DNA of 64,000 bases from Flectonema sp. DT1601 (GCA_964019425.1 OZ025813.1:682001-746000), one strand, 5' to 3'; counted from the first letter of the stretch, positions 32,101 to 42,140 are shown. Notes: generated by a model from the letters alone, not told the origin. Made by a program: numbers and translations.

Positions 32101-33430
32101 TTTCTACCGGATCCTTGAAGGCTTGAAGAAAGATTATTACTACCCGACTGGTGAAAGAAACTATATAACGTACCCGCCCATCGAAAAAGATGAAATTGAA
32201 ACCGACAGAACAGCTGTCCTAGTTCAAAAATTGTCATCCCCTACCAATTCGGATGCCAAGGTGAATCTGGGACATTTGGACGAGTTGGTTTCTTATTTTA
32301 CGTTTCGGGATATGAAAACTCTACTAGAAACTATGGACTGGGACTTAACAATACCCTCGGTAAACACAGCAGGTAATTGTTTCTTTGAATCTATGGCACT
32401 AATAATTTGTCAAAATGGAGTCATAAACGCTGAATGGGTACGTAGAGTTATACATCGTAGACTGACTTTAAAGAAGGCGCAATACCAAAGTTTTGTAGAC
32501 ACAGATTATGAAAAATTCACAGAAGATGTACTTGACAGTAATACATATACAGATCATGTGTATATTCAAGCTTTCTTAGATGAAATGGGTTGTTCTTTAA
32601 TACTAATCACTATTAATAGCGTGCAGGAAAAAAGTTTACGATGGATTTCCCCAGCCAGTACACAAGATACATATTTTTGGGGTACGATCGGTGTAATGGC
32701 GTACCATACTACTTCTGAGCACTATATGCCAATTTTACCGAGAAGTCACGGAAAACAATGCACCATATTTACTATGTCGCAATGGAATTATGAGGCTTTC
32801 ATGAATTTAATAGTACCTGAATTAGCGAAAATGTGTCCTAATTTTGTCGACGCTGATACTCTTCTATCGAAAGCGGGTGCCACTATGAACCTTTTAACCT
32901 TCGACAACGTTAATTATGATGTTTACGAACTGTTGCATTACTGGTACTTCGATGAGATCAAAATGAAAGCAGCCACAACAATGTCAAGTTGCTCAGATTT
33001 AACCTCAGAAACCGTATCTGTGACCTCTTCCGATTCATCTTCCTCAACTACTTCCTCAAGTTCTAATACGATTGATGAAGAGCTAGTTGTGGATGTACTT
33101 ATTAATTTATTAGAAGATTCAGACATTCTAATCTTTAAAGAAGAGCTCCACTTATGTCCAGCAAGACACAACCTGAAATTTGCGAAGGTAAGTAGTAATA
33201 TGTACTGTAATATCTGTGATCGCAACATGCCACAAACCACTTATAATCTTGCATTCCAATGTAGACAAAAAGACTGTGATTATGATGTTTGTTTGAGTTG
33301 TTTGGGATTATTCATCTGTACTGCGTGTGGTGCCACGGAATCTCAGGCCGGAAGACAATTTAATTTACGAGGCTTAAGATCACACCAAACTCATTGTACA
33401 GTCTTTCGAGAGCAAAGCGAACGTAGTTAA
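29144..33430 (+). CDS. Penelope-like polyprotein: GIY-YIG endonuclease, reverse transcriptase, OTU-like protease, ZZ-like zinc finger (1,428 aa)
   Basis: Residues about 100-200 form a GIY-YIG nuclease: GVIYGL (102-107), RYVGQT (115-120), arginines soon after, E185 in AERFWI and N197. The reverse transcriptase spans about 500-920, with the KLHK motif, motif A YDFTTMY (D703), motif B GIPMGGNASP (from 794) and motif C YIDD (835-838). After it, NTAGNCFFESM (C1079) and SEHYMPIL (H1193) match the catalytic Cys and His boxes of OTU cysteine proteases. A Ser-rich linker precedes a C-terminal cysteine cluster (CNICD, CDYDVCLSC, CTAC) like a ZZ or DC1 finger. The protein would cut target DNA and copy RNA into it; the OTU part may remove ubiquitin or process the protein. 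Confidence 0.9.
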   Translation: MQNYNLSQNTSPPKSQLSLALDHIPFGIAKSVVRRAKDESSVHTVAFKDRKILEKNQRRDDQYEVSLKEARRKFEQNYSKKLRTARQQRGLSFEAQPQDCKGVIYGLLCERGHIRYVGQTYKTARDREKQHWSNRSVQGKCTQPLYKFIRKRKYPLFPVTLEVINEPDFLKNNSFLFRNMADPAERFWISHFKPHYNILGKKKVQNNKKASTRTKVPTEKIKRRRRKKNTNEPPSNWTKINNGRVIITDVGPNPKFRLFYGLRKQLQHLCNLEALNVEVIKDWSFTRISRMFHWIRRFASHEVKENNKMQAIIVALNEALKIKRERKKNRVVDCHWFCLKMLHPCVKKMDFNAVFIKEKYKKLLPSGLPTKTSYGLSRTLGSKIFNTNTIELEKSPPLNDKQCPCYQYKEDNCNTKHVAGHCSSLKCSDQLKEVLKLGMLYRIHCSQHEMTQELHEAADRFTEKVTRFMIGTTKSDREANAEVLNRWLKEEFTSQIQLKPLPNDATLAKCMRELKDLKKHVLFLPVDKARHDCAVMCKAYYCELLKNEMESYEQVENVLTDGLMKTNKELKFPKITGAVPYLYGIFKLHKIPDIRLRWIAGTSVNCETLIEETNEPDKETDESKKVTNTRERVFRSNVMTHAQQELTGIIKLILLTLKSKDHMEYVKTGVRKYFIVDSVDEVIQRIKSNYPEFLKYAEPKTYDFTTMYSNLKHKVLKRNCKEAVDEAFRFSGKKHIARNSRARGKSKTFFFTDGVDANTKEYTSEMIGKLIDMCIDYSLIQPIGSHQCYRQTKGIPMGGNASPLLANLYCYAVEKKFIEQSTLEIAKSHTLTVRYIDDFLCWGTKPPPQKMYGMDYKDTSLDSNDVVFLGARIRVEEDIAREEVKVKKKFIRLSVHRKEWNFKPLQYVHADSTMPDSIPKGIVKGAMYRASMICNNLSDLLIEFEWIIYRMITRKFKKHHISTGYKEFCDEFYEEYPFVNKRCINLFYRILEGLKKDYYYPTGERNYITYPPIEKDEIETDRTAVLVQKLSSPTNSDAKVNLGHLDELVSYFTFRDMKTLLETMDWDLTIPSVNTAGNCFFESMALIICQNGVINAEWVRRVIHRRLTLKKAQYQSFVDTDYEKFTEDVLDSNTYTDHVYIQAFLDEMGCSLILITINSVQEKSLRWISPASTQDTYFWGTIGVMAYHTTSEHYMPILPRSHGKQCTIFTMSQWNYEAFMNLIVPELAKMCPNFVDADTLLSKAGATMNLLTFDNVNYDVYELLHYWYFDEIKMKAATTMSSCSDLTSETVSVTSSDSSSSTTSSSSNTIDEELVVDVLINLLEDSDILIFKEELHLCPARHNLKFAKVSSNMYCNICDRNMPQTTYNLAFQCRQKDCDYDVCLSCLGLFICTACGATESQAGRQFNLRGLRSHQTHCTVFREQSERS

Positions 33431-33501
33431 TTATCACTCGCAGCAAAGTATTGCGAGATGTGCTCCACTGGTAGTGTGCTACGAACCAGAAATAATTTAT
33501 A

Positions 33502-33812
33502 TTTTATTTTTATTCTTTATTTCTTTTATTATTTTTGCAAAAATAGTTTTCTTTTTTTAATTTTCCTTTAATATTTATTTACCTTTGAAGTGTGAAGGAA
33601 TACTATTTTAAGCTGTAACGGGCTACAGGGCATGGGGTGCTCAACCTGTAGTACGTGGCCCCCGAATCCCCATATTCGACAGCACATATGGGATTTTCTA
33701 TCGATACCAACTGTTGATTTCTTATATTGCAACCAGGTTTGGCCGAACCCTATTCTCGTTTTTGCCAGTTTCAAGTTGCTTTCCATTTAATATTAGTATC
33801 AAGTTACCCCCC
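33502..33812 (+). repeat. Terminal direct repeat A, right copy
   Basis: Begins about 70 nt after the stop codon of the retroelement protein and runs into the right copy of repeat B through a shared C-run (33807-33812). In the left copy the same C-run is followed by the element's leader instead. Confidence 0.9.
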
Positions 33813-35745
33813 GTTCGTTATCATTTCAATTCGTTTTTTTTCTTATTTACAGTTTTCTAAGTAACATTCAGCAATCATTCTTCAGAAACGACTACGTATC
33901 GGGTGTCTATTGCTGTAAGTTACCTGGAAAATAACTAACTAATTATTACTAGCTAATTCGAGAAGGGCAAACGCGATGAGTAGGACAGGCAGTGTCCCCC
34001 TTGCTTTCTTCGCTGAAGAGGGCTGGGGTAAGGGGAATGATCCGAAGAAAGATTGTTTTTAATCTTAGCCCCCGAAACCAACTTGTTTGTTGTCCTACGA
34101 AAAATTTTGCCTTTTTTTTTTTTTTTGATTGACTGATAATTATTTAACTAACTAATTTTGATTGAATTTTTCCCGACCTTCTCCCCTTGTTTTTGACTGA
34201 TAACCATTAACACTAACTTATTATTTCTTTTGTCTCGCGTAATCTCTGTTGATCAACGAGTGTGACTTCAATGTATTCAAACTGTTACTCACGATCATAG
34301 CTCCCCATAAAAAGAAACACGGGAGCATATATATATCTTCATATGGACTTTTGTTTTAACTAACAAGATAACACACACCCCAGGATTGGGTCATATATCT
34401 CAGCAGTTTTAGGAATCCCGGAGAGCCACAAGGTTCTCTGTGAGCGTCCTTAACTATTCGGAGTTATGTTGGACTCGCTTAAACTAATTACCAAAATAAA
34501 AAAACTCAGTAAACAATAATTACGGGATGGAGAAAGTAGAGCGACGACTATCCATGTATGAGATCATGTTTTTTTTTTCTTCTCAATCTCAGCCGTTTAT
34601 TGAAAAAAGTTAAGGGGTGTACAACCATTGAAATTTTCTGTTTTTTTTCAAATTTTTCCCTTCTTTTTTTTTTAGTGCCTACAAACCCATTGTTCGGTAA
34701 GAAGAGAATAGTGGTAACTAGGGTTTGCAAAAGTGTGGATTTTACAATTTTTTTTTTTTTTTTTTTTAATGTCTGCTCGCGTGGGCGGTGGGTTTAGGTA
34801 GTCATTTGTTCCAGGTTATTCTACGTCTCTTATCGTCTGTGAGAGTCTCACGGTTTGCTGGTAGCGATATAACTGTTACCCCTGTTGAGCTTTTTTCCTG
34901 GCTCCTAGGCTTCGTAAATAAATAAATAAGTACTAAAAAAACCTTCATAAGGCTATCAAGTCCTTGGATGGAATAGCGGATCGTAGACAACTCTCTTGTT
35001 CACTAGATGTCGACCGATGGTGAAAAATCAACCTCTGAACCCCCTCCTTCGATACGTTAACCTCAACGATTTTTTCTTTTCTTTTGGAACACTTTTTTTT
35101 AAATTTCAGAGCAACCCTCCGAGGGTGCATGTTATTAAATTTGGACCAATTTATTTATTTTTTTATTATAATCTTCGTTGACGTAGTCTGTCCTGTAAAT
35201 AAATTCAACTTAGCAGTAATTATATTACTTACTTTGTTGATGCTAATTCAACCATCCAAACTGCGTCTTCGGAAACGGTTGCGGATTGGTTCCTCTGTTG
35301 CTGTGAATTGCCCTACAGTAACGTTGGCTTAAACATACTAATTAACGTGATATGTGGAACATCAGAATAATTTATTTTATCTTATTTTCTTTTTCCTCCA
35401 AATATAAATCCTTTTTTTAATAATCTTACATACAAACTACACGAAACCAGCTGTTGTTTGTGTTTGTTGTCTTACGAAAAAAAAAAAAAAAAAAAGAAAA
35501 ATTCTTTGATTTGATTTGATTTTTGTTCTTTTGATTCACTCTTTTCTTTGAACGATCGAGGGAGTAAATAATAATTCAACTCTTCCCATATAAGAACCTC
35601 CAACTTTCTCTGGGATACTCAAATAGGGGTACAGTGTGCCGAAACTAATAAACTAATCCCCCTAGGGATTAGGTTTATCCTTCTCTCGTAGTATTGGGGA
35701 TCCTCAGAGAACTTCACGGTTGATCACTTTGAATATAGGACCGCT
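33807..35745 (+). repeat. 1.94-kb direct repeat B, right copy
   Basis: Copy of 25878-27818 with a single visible 2-bp difference. It ends at GGACCGCT, after which flanking sequence (GTTACCAATAATTC) differs from the left copy, where repeat A begins. The A-B order here is the circular permutation of the B-A order at the left side. Confidence 0.9.
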
Positions 35746-37215
35746 GTTACCAATAATTCACTTAGACGTTTAGATAGACGCCACAGGTGCGATCTATCCC
35801 TTTTTATAAATAACTTTTTCTATAAATTACATCTCTTCAGCTGAAGCTAATTCAACCATCCTAACTGAGTCTTTGGAAACGGTTACGGATTGGGTCCTCT
35901 GTTGCTGTGAGTTACTCCAACACAGTAACGTTGGGTTAAATAATTAACCAAATAAAAACATTCACTGATATACTTATATAGGAAGACTGTGTTAAATGAT
36001 ATAATAAATAACCATGTTGACGAGGTCCCTTTGATGAGAAGGGCACATGCGATGAGTAGGACAGGCCTGACTGTCCCCCCTTACCTAACTCGCTGGGTAA
36101 GAGGAATGGCCTGAGGAATTTATTTTTGCCTCCACCATTATGTGTTTGTGGTCCTACGAAAAATTTCAATTTTTTTTAAATTTTTTTTTTTTTTTTAATT
36201 TAATTTTTTGATTAATCTGATTAATACTAAACTACTAAATAACTGCAATGACCCTGTGATGACCCATCGTCCGATGTACTGAAAATCTCGACTCACTGTC
36301 GAGAATATGTTGGATCCTTGTAATGATCGTTATTCGTGTTGTCTTTTGTTTTCTCCATTCACCTCGTTGTTTAATGCGAACGTTGTAATTTTTCAGTATT
36401 TCTTTTTTTTTTTTTATTTTATTATTTTTTCCTGATGACCCTCAAAAAATATTGGTCCGACGCAGATATGACCATAAACTGACTGTTGTTATTTAATCCT
36501 TTTTTTTCTTTTTCATTTCTTGCTGAGTGACATGACTATGTGCTGTCAAATTCGTGGTACTTTTTGGTAAGCCCACAGTACAATTATAATGCTTTGGACA
36601 ACTGGGGGTGAACGATCCTCGGGTACTGTTCAGGGGGTTTTCTATTTTTTTCGTGGTATTTGGGCATATGGCACATATGGATCGTATTATAAAGAAAGAT
36701 GATGTATAATATATTATGGAATAAAAAAAAAAAGATTCTTTTTTTATTTTTTTTTCAGCCTCCCTCGATTCCCAGATCATTTCTCTTTTTGTTTTTCTTT
36801 AGTTGTGTTCAAGTTGTTAGGGAAGGTGGGTGCTGGAAATCGATCACTTCCAGCCGAAGCTCTGATGCGGGCCCCCCCGAGTCATCAGTCAGATTCTGTG
36901 TTTTGCTGACTTAACTATTTTTTGGTTATATGAGTGGAGTGAAAACACTCTCACAGTAATAGCCTTATCTGATTGTCTTTTATAGAGAAAACTTTCTCGT
37001 AAGTAAGTTTCCATCCCCGTTGTTTTATTGCATGCTCGTTATTAGATATCAGTTTGATGACAGAGCTTAAATGTGATATCTAAGCAACTTGTGCTCTCGT
37101 TGCTGCTGTGCATCAGTACAAAAAAAAAAAAAAAAAATCCTGATAACGGATAAAGAATCTTAGCTTTCCCATCGTCTTTTTTTTTTTTTTTTTGTTTTGT
37201 TGTCGCAAAAGGGGA

Positions 37216-37247
<32 letters not shown>

Positions 37248-37427
37248 AAGCCAAACAAAAATGGCTTGACTTTATTATTTGTTCTTGTAGTCCTAAATCG
37301 ATTGTATTTTTCGGAACGCCTCATTGTTTTTATTAGGTCTACTGGTTTATGGGATTTCTATTTATGATTTGATCGCTTGATTGATGACAATTAATAATTC
37401 TCTATTTTTCAGATATCAATCACTAAA
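35746..37427. other. Intergenic region with older, diverged copies of repeat B pieces and dispersed repeat copy 3
   Basis: About 35845-35945 resembles 27318-27405 (CTAATTCAACCATCC...), and 36030-36170 resembles 26030-26185, including the GATGAGTAGGAC...GTCCTACGAAA pairing. The order of the two blocks is what an older head-to-tail unit would give. Dispersed structured repeat copy 3 lies at about 36823-36915. The remainder is homopolymer-rich and holds no supported gene. A TTTTTCAG acceptor-like site (37411-37412) precedes the next gene by 15 nt. Confidence 0.65.
36823..36915 (+). repeat. Dispersed short structured repeat, copy 3
   Basis: Shares ATCGATCACTTCCAGCC and GAGTCATCAGT blocks with the copy at 5812-5920. 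GCTGGAA and TTCCAGC pair around a short loop at its start. The middle part differs by deletion from the other copies. Confidence 0.55.
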
Positions 37428-38675
37428 ATGACCATGAAGACTTTAATGTTTATTGTAGGCTCACTAGTCACTACCGTCAAGTCGATTGATAATGGATATG
37501 GACTGACACCTCCTATGGGTTGGAGATCATGGAATTACTACCACGGAAATATCAATCAAAGTTTGATGGAAACAACAATGGACAGAGTAGCAGAACGTAC
37601 AAGAATGGTGAATGGAAAACTAACTTCATTGGCTGACTTAGGATTCATCGCAGTCGGACTTGACGACAACTGGCAGGACTGCAGAAAGGGAGTCAACGGA
37701 TCATTTCACGACTCTGCTGGGAATCCAATTATCAACACTGCCAGGTTTCCTTCAATGAAGGGTATGACTGATTACGGACACTCAAAAGGTCTTAAAGTTG
37801 GATGGTATATGAATAACTGTATTTGTTTAGAAGATCAGTTTAATGATCATTCTTACATCACAAAGCACATGGAGCAATCTGTCAAGGCTATAGCTGAGGC
37901 AGGTTTCGACGGAGTAAAACTTGATAATTGCGGACAGTTCAGAGACCTGACGTGGTGGGCAAAACTTATGAACGAAACAGGTAGAGCAATCTTAATTGAG
38001 AACTGTCACTGGGGATCTACTATTCCGGGTCAAACTAGTGGTGATGGACCTTGTAGTGGTACCACAACACCATCTGACTGTCCGTACAACTTCTTCAGAA
38101 CAACAACTGACATCAAACCCACTTGGGCTTCAATGTTCTTTAATTTACAGACAACCATAGCTTACCAAGGTAACCCACCACTTTCAAGACCTGGAACATG
38201 GGCCTACCCAGACATGCTTGAAGTAGGTAACATGCCTACTTATAATGAGGACAGGACTCACTTTGGAGCTTGGTGTATCGTATCCTCTCCTCTCATCTTA
38301 GGACACGATTTGACTAATACGTCACTTACTAATAAGATATGGTCAATTATCTCAAATACAGAAGCGATTGCTGTTAACCAAGCGTGGGCTGGTCACCCTG
38401 GTAGACTTGTGAGACAGTGGGGTGGTGTTACTGGAGATGATATGCAAATGTGGGCTAAGGCACTTCCATTAGGAAAGCAAGCTGTCTTGATCCTCAGTAA
38501 CAATAACAGAACAGAGACTGCTTCTATTGAACTTCAGAGAGACCTCAACATGCCGGGACCTGTTTCAGTTCGCGACGTTTGGAATCATAAAAATCTCCCG
38601 CAGGCTACCGGAACCTTTAATGTCGGAAGCATTGAAACTCACGATAGCCGTTTCTTTATTTTCTCATCGCTGTAA
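37428..38675 (+). CDS. Secreted alpha-galactosidase, GH27 family, 415 aa
   Basis: Hydrolyses terminal alpha-galactosides, and by the family could also act on N-acetylgalactosaminides. A short N-terminal hydrophobic stretch (residues 3-17) is a signal peptide, so the enzyme acts in a lysosome-like compartment or outside. The GH27 hallmarks are in order: GLTPPMGWRSWNYY near the start, GLDDNWQDC, GFDGVKLDNCG with the nucleophile D166, and YPDMLEVGN carrying the probable acid/base D262. The C-terminal third is the usual beta-sandwich. Length is normal for the family. The start codon follows a TTTTTCAG acceptor-like site by 15 nt; a second in-frame ATG is two codons later. Confidence 0.95.
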   Translation: MTMKTLMFIVGSLVTTVKSIDNGYGLTPPMGWRSWNYYHGNINQSLMETTMDRVAERTRMVNGKLTSLADLGFIAVGLDDNWQDCRKGVNGSFHDSAGNPIINTARFPSMKGMTDYGHSKGLKVGWYMNNCICLEDQFNDHSYITKHMEQSVKAIAEAGFDGVKLDNCGQFRDLTWWAKLMNETGRAILIENCHWGSTIPGQTSGDGPCSGTTTPSDCPYNFFRTTTDIKPTWASMFFNLQTTIAYQGNPPLSRPGTWAYPDMLEVGNMPTYNEDRTHFGAWCIVSSPLILGHDLTNTSLTNKIWSIISNTEAIAVNQAWAGHPGRLVRQWGGVTGDDMQMWAKALPLGKQAVLILSNNNRTETASIELQRDLNMPGPVSVRDVWNHKNLPQATGTFNVGSIETHDSRFFIFSSL

Positions 38676-38981
38676 GATATTTTTCTTGTTATTCTCAACG
38701 TTATATTGAGGATATTTGTGTTTGAAATATCCCTCTCTTTTTTTTTTCTTTTTTTAATAACGTCTTTTTCTGTAAGAAATTCCAGAACTCAACTATACCT
38801 CTCTCAGTTAGTAAGACGCGTTAGCAGTTCATTCTATCGCAACACGCATTGCTTTTGTTGAATAAACGTGACAAAATACCAACGTAAAACGATTAAATTA
38901 TTTTTGTTTGTTGTGGTCTTTTTTTCTGTTAAAAAAAAAACCCTTTCTGTTTTTTTTTGAATGGTTTTTATGCTTTCTCCT

Positions 38982-39016
<35 letters not shown>

Positions 39017-39434
39017 ACCCGAGAAGAAACTATTCAGATCAAGAGGTCATTACTGTCTGTGCTTGATAAAACACAAGGCTTTATCTGAAGGGGTGTCTTT
39101 TTTTTTTTTTTTTTTTTTTTTGTTGCATGAAATTTAAAACAACAGTTTTGGATTTTGAATTCCGTCCACCAAAACTTTTTTTTTTCAATTCTCTGCTGTC
39201 GAATTTACTTTGTTCGAAAAAAAAAAAAGCAGTTATCAGAGAAATGTGATTGCAAAAAAAAAAGATTATGTCGGCTCTGTAAACACCACTGAACTCACAT
39301 CCTTTATCCTTACCACAGGCAGATATCACAATTTGGCGAAATTAAAATAGGAAGCTTAACTGCCGGTATTTTTATATAGTTGTTAGTTGTATTTATATTC
39401 GAAAGCGAAGAACTGTTATTTAGAAAGAAATGAA
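38676..39434. other. Intergenic region with extreme homopolymers
   Basis: Contains T-runs of over 25 nt (near 38985-39014 and 39097-39121), short A-runs, and an AATAAA-like sequence at about 38861. No gene seen. Confidence 0.6.
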
Positions 39435-40961
39435 ATGCGACGAGTTCCTTTCAGAGCGTATGTGAAGGGGTTGAGGAGTGCCAGAGGTCTTAGTGAGCAC
39501 AGCAAGGATGATGAAATTATAAAAAAATTGGGAAATCAGTTGGACAGTTTTTGTACGAAGACATCAGTTTTTAGGAGTCGATTTCAACCTCAAGTTTTGT
39601 TGGGAAATAATAAAAATAAAAAATCTGTCGAACAACAGCAACGACAAGAACAGCAACTGAGGAATAGACTTTCAGCGGAAGAACGAAACGCAGCTCCCTC
39701 AACGCAATCAGAAATCCCTAAGGAAGACTTAGAAGGTCACCTGGATGAGGTCCATATACTTTCGTCCGATACGAGAAGTCATTTGGCAGGACGGGGGCTT
39801 GGAAAGATACCCGCAACAGGGTTAATAAAACATTACAAACAGCCTTACTCTCTGAAAATAGGAAAAGAAAAACCAAACGACAACTATCCACCACTTGAAA
39901 CAATCACAATTGAGAGTTGCTGGGGTGACAAAGAGTGTTCTACATATCTAGAAATGTATAGAAAAAAACACTTACGGAGAAATAAAAACAAAGAAGATCC
40001 AAAAGTAAGCTCCTACATAACTTCATTTACCAAAACACTTATGAAAATGAAAGACATACGATGCAGCATTGGAATTAATACGATAAACGTTGCCTTAAGG
40101 GTATCCTCGATGTTTAACGGAAAACGTTTGTATGCATTTTCTAAAACTAAACTGGAAAACTTACAGCCGAATGAATTCACACGTTCAGCTCTGTTATCTA
40201 TTGCCGTATCGTTTAATGAAAAATCTAATTTTTTAAAATATTTTTCAGAGGCTGAGAAGCTTGGTGAGATCCGACAAATCCACCACTCTCTTTTTATAAA
40301 GTTATTAGTCAGATTGAATAGGCGTGCTGAGGCTTATTATTATTTTAGAACAATTGAAGTTATCACGCCCCTACTGGAATTGTCAATTATAGTGCAAGGG
40401 ATAACAACGTGTACGAATTCTGAACTTGTTGAAGAAATGTGGATCCGACATGGGCATCTTGTTGACGGTAAACCCGGCACCGTTATCTTACAGCATGCGT
40501 TCTTGCGAAGGTTATCAGCATTGGGTGATCTTGTTGGAGTTGATACCATGTTTTCTCGGTGGACGGGACCATTAACTGTTACTGCTATTGAGTATCATAA
40601 TTCTCGTTTGAGAAGCCTTCAATTTCATAACGACTGGGACAACATCGTCTCTGCATTCAAACAACTAATGGACGACCCGGATGCGGTGCCCAACTCTCGT
40701 TCTTATATTATATTTTTTGAGGCTTGCTTACCTCACTGTGAAGAACCTGGAGATCCGTTTGTCACATGTGCTACAGAAGCTTACAAAGACGCTCGTGAGC
40801 GCAAGATTGGAACACCACCTGCACTGTTCCACAGCATCTTCGAAATATACGCGAGAGTTCAAGACAAAGACTCCGCAATTCAACTTCGTTCAGATATGGA
40901 AGCTTTGGGTGTGAACCCATCTCGTAGAACTCTAGTTGCCTGGTCTCAGCTGGGTATCTGA
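39435..40961 (+). CDS. PPR-like helical-repeat protein, probably mitochondrial, 508 aa
   Basis: The start is taken as the ATG at 39435, because the frame is open further upstream only without an ATG. The N-terminus (MRRVPFRAYVKGLRSARG) is Arg-rich, amphipathic and acid-free, typical of a mitochondrial presequence. A charged, Gln-rich linker follows, then from about residue 190 a series of paired helices. The last two repeats read like pentatricopeptide motifs (FHSIFEIYARVQDKDSAIQL; MEALGVNPSRRTLVAW). Proteins of this kind bind organellar RNA for processing or translation. Family assignment rests on the C-terminal repeats; earlier ones are weak. Confidence 0.65.
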   Translation: MRRVPFRAYVKGLRSARGLSEHSKDDEIIKKLGNQLDSFCTKTSVFRSRFQPQVLLGNNKNKKSVEQQQRQEQQLRNRLSAEERNAAPSTQSEIPKEDLEGHLDEVHILSSDTRSHLAGRGLGKIPATGLIKHYKQPYSLKIGKEKPNDNYPPLETITIESCWGDKECSTYLEMYRKKHLRRNKNKEDPKVSSYITSFTKTLMKMKDIRCSIGINTINVALRVSSMFNGKRLYAFSKTKLENLQPNEFTRSALLSIAVSFNEKSNFLKYFSEAEKLGEIRQIHHSLFIKLLVRLNRRAEAYYYFRTIEVITPLLELSIIVQGITTCTNSELVEEMWIRHGHLVDGKPGTVILQHAFLRRLSALGDLVGVDTMFSRWTGPLTVTAIEYHNSRLRSLQFHNDWDNIVSAFKQLMDDPDAVPNSRSYIIFFEACLPHCEEPGDPFVTCATEAYKDARERKIGTPPALFHSIFEIYARVQDKDSAIQLRSDMEALGVNPSRRTLVAWSQLGI

Positions 40962-41219
40962 AACCTTGTTTTGTATTCCTCATTTCCATACTTATTATTT
41001 ACAACAGTTCTCATAGAGCCTTTCGTTTGTGCATTTGTTCTGTTCAAAAACACCGCAACTTATTATAATTAATTCATAAAATAACAGTAACACACGAACC
41101 AGATTCCTTTATACCACGAACACACATAAGGGACTGCATTGTATATAATTTCCTTTCCTTTTTTGTTTTTTTATTGTTTTTTTTTAAAACATCATCATAA
41201 AAGCCTGTTAGAAAGAGAG

Positions 41220-42140
41220 ATGTTAATCTCTCATTACAAGATAACTCAGATGCTAGGGGCTGGTACCTTCGGATCTGTGTTCTTAGCAACCGACGAAAGC
41301 AACGAAGAGAGATACGCAATAAAGAGAATTCAACTAAAAGAGTGCCTCAACGATTCGAAAAATCTAAAATCTGTACTAGAGGTAAACATGTTAATACGAG
41401 CGAGAAGTCCACATGTTGTCAATTTATGTGAAGTAATCCACCAGCAACCGTGGGTTTATTTGGTATTTACTTTTTATAACAAAACATTACTTGAATATGC
41501 GAGTGGTGAGTATGAATGTTGTAGATGGATTCTAAAGTCATTTATGTCACAACTGATATCAGGAGTGACCCACATTCACTCTGTAGGAATTATTCATAGA
41601 GATTTAAAACCCGAGAATGTGATGGTATCGAAACACGGAATTATAAAAATTGCTGATTTTGGTCTTGCAAGAGCTCATCAAAACACGTCACCAATGACGA
41701 CATACGTATCAACCAGATGGTACAGAGCACCAGAGATATTATTGCAAAGTGATACCTACGATACGAGTATAGATGTGTGGGCTTTGGGTTTGGTAATTTC
41801 TGAACTGGTTTGCAGGGCACCTTTATTTCCTGGAAATACAGACGTTGACATGCTGCATAGAATCTCACAATCGATGTCTTTTTCAGATTGGTCAGTTGGA
41901 TTAAAATTAATTTCTTTGAATTTTAAATTATTTAATCATCGAGAGCCATCAGTTTCGATTGAAATGCTCATCCGAAAAACTGTTTTGATGAAGTTTCAAT
42001 CTGATTGTAATTTCCTTATTGAAGATGGTCTGATTAGTATTCTCAACTCCATGTTGGTTGTTAATCCAACACTCAGAAAACCACCTTCAGAGTTGATGTT
42101 GCACTCTTTCTTTGATAGGCGTGAAATAAAGTCTCTATAG
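41220..42140 (+). CDS. CMGC Ser/Thr kinase, RCK/MAK-like, 306 aa
   Basis: An almost bare kinase domain. Visible motifs: glycine loop GAGTFGSVF, catalytic lysine in YAIKRIQ, HRDLKPEN, IADFGLA, an activation segment with TTYVSTRWYRAPE, then the CMGC insert region. The T-x-Y followed by VSTRWYRAPE is typical of the RCK (MAK/ICK/MOK) family, which regulates cilium or flagellum length. The start is the ATG at 41220, which gives the standard 8-10 residues before the glycine loop. Related CDK groups are possible, but the TxY favours RCK. Confidence 0.85.
   Translation: MLISHYKITQMLGAGTFGSVFLATDESNEERYAIKRIQLKECLNDSKNLKSVLEVNMLIRARSPHVVNLCEVIHQQPWVYLVFTFYNKTLLEYASGEYECCRWILKSFMSQLISGVTHIHSVGIIHRDLKPENVMVSKHGIIKIADFGLARAHQNTSPMTTYVSTRWYRAPEILLQSDTYDTSIDVWALGLVISELVCRAPLFPGNTDVDMLHRISQSMSFSDWSVGLKLISLNFKLFNHREPSVSIEMLIRKTVLMKFQSDCNFLIEDGLISILNSMLVVNPTLRKPPSELMLHSFFDRREIKSL

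Larger units (their letters stand above)
27818..33812 (+). mobile_element. Penelope-like retroelement with ~305-bp terminal repeats
   Basis: About 6 kb: repeat A (27818-28126), a 1-kb leader, one 1,428-codon frame with GIY-YIG and Penelope-type reverse transcriptase, a short 3' stretch, and repeat A again (33502-33812). An N-terminal GIY-YIG is known from the Naiad/Chlamys group of Penelope-like elements. The terminal A repeats match the LTR-like ends (pLTRs) such elements often form by head-to-tail copies. The reading frame is whole and the two A copies are almost identical, so the insertion is recent and may be active. Flanking copies of repeat B enclose it. Confidence 0.85.

Noticed and set aside
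39387-39434. Upstream extension of the PPR-like gene
   Set aside because: The extension lacks an ATG; the first in-frame ATG at 39435 also gives a good mitochondrial presequence.
41139-41219. Upstream extension of the RCK-like kinase
   Set aside because: It is poly-Phe leader without ATG; the kinase fold begins normally from the ATG at 41220.
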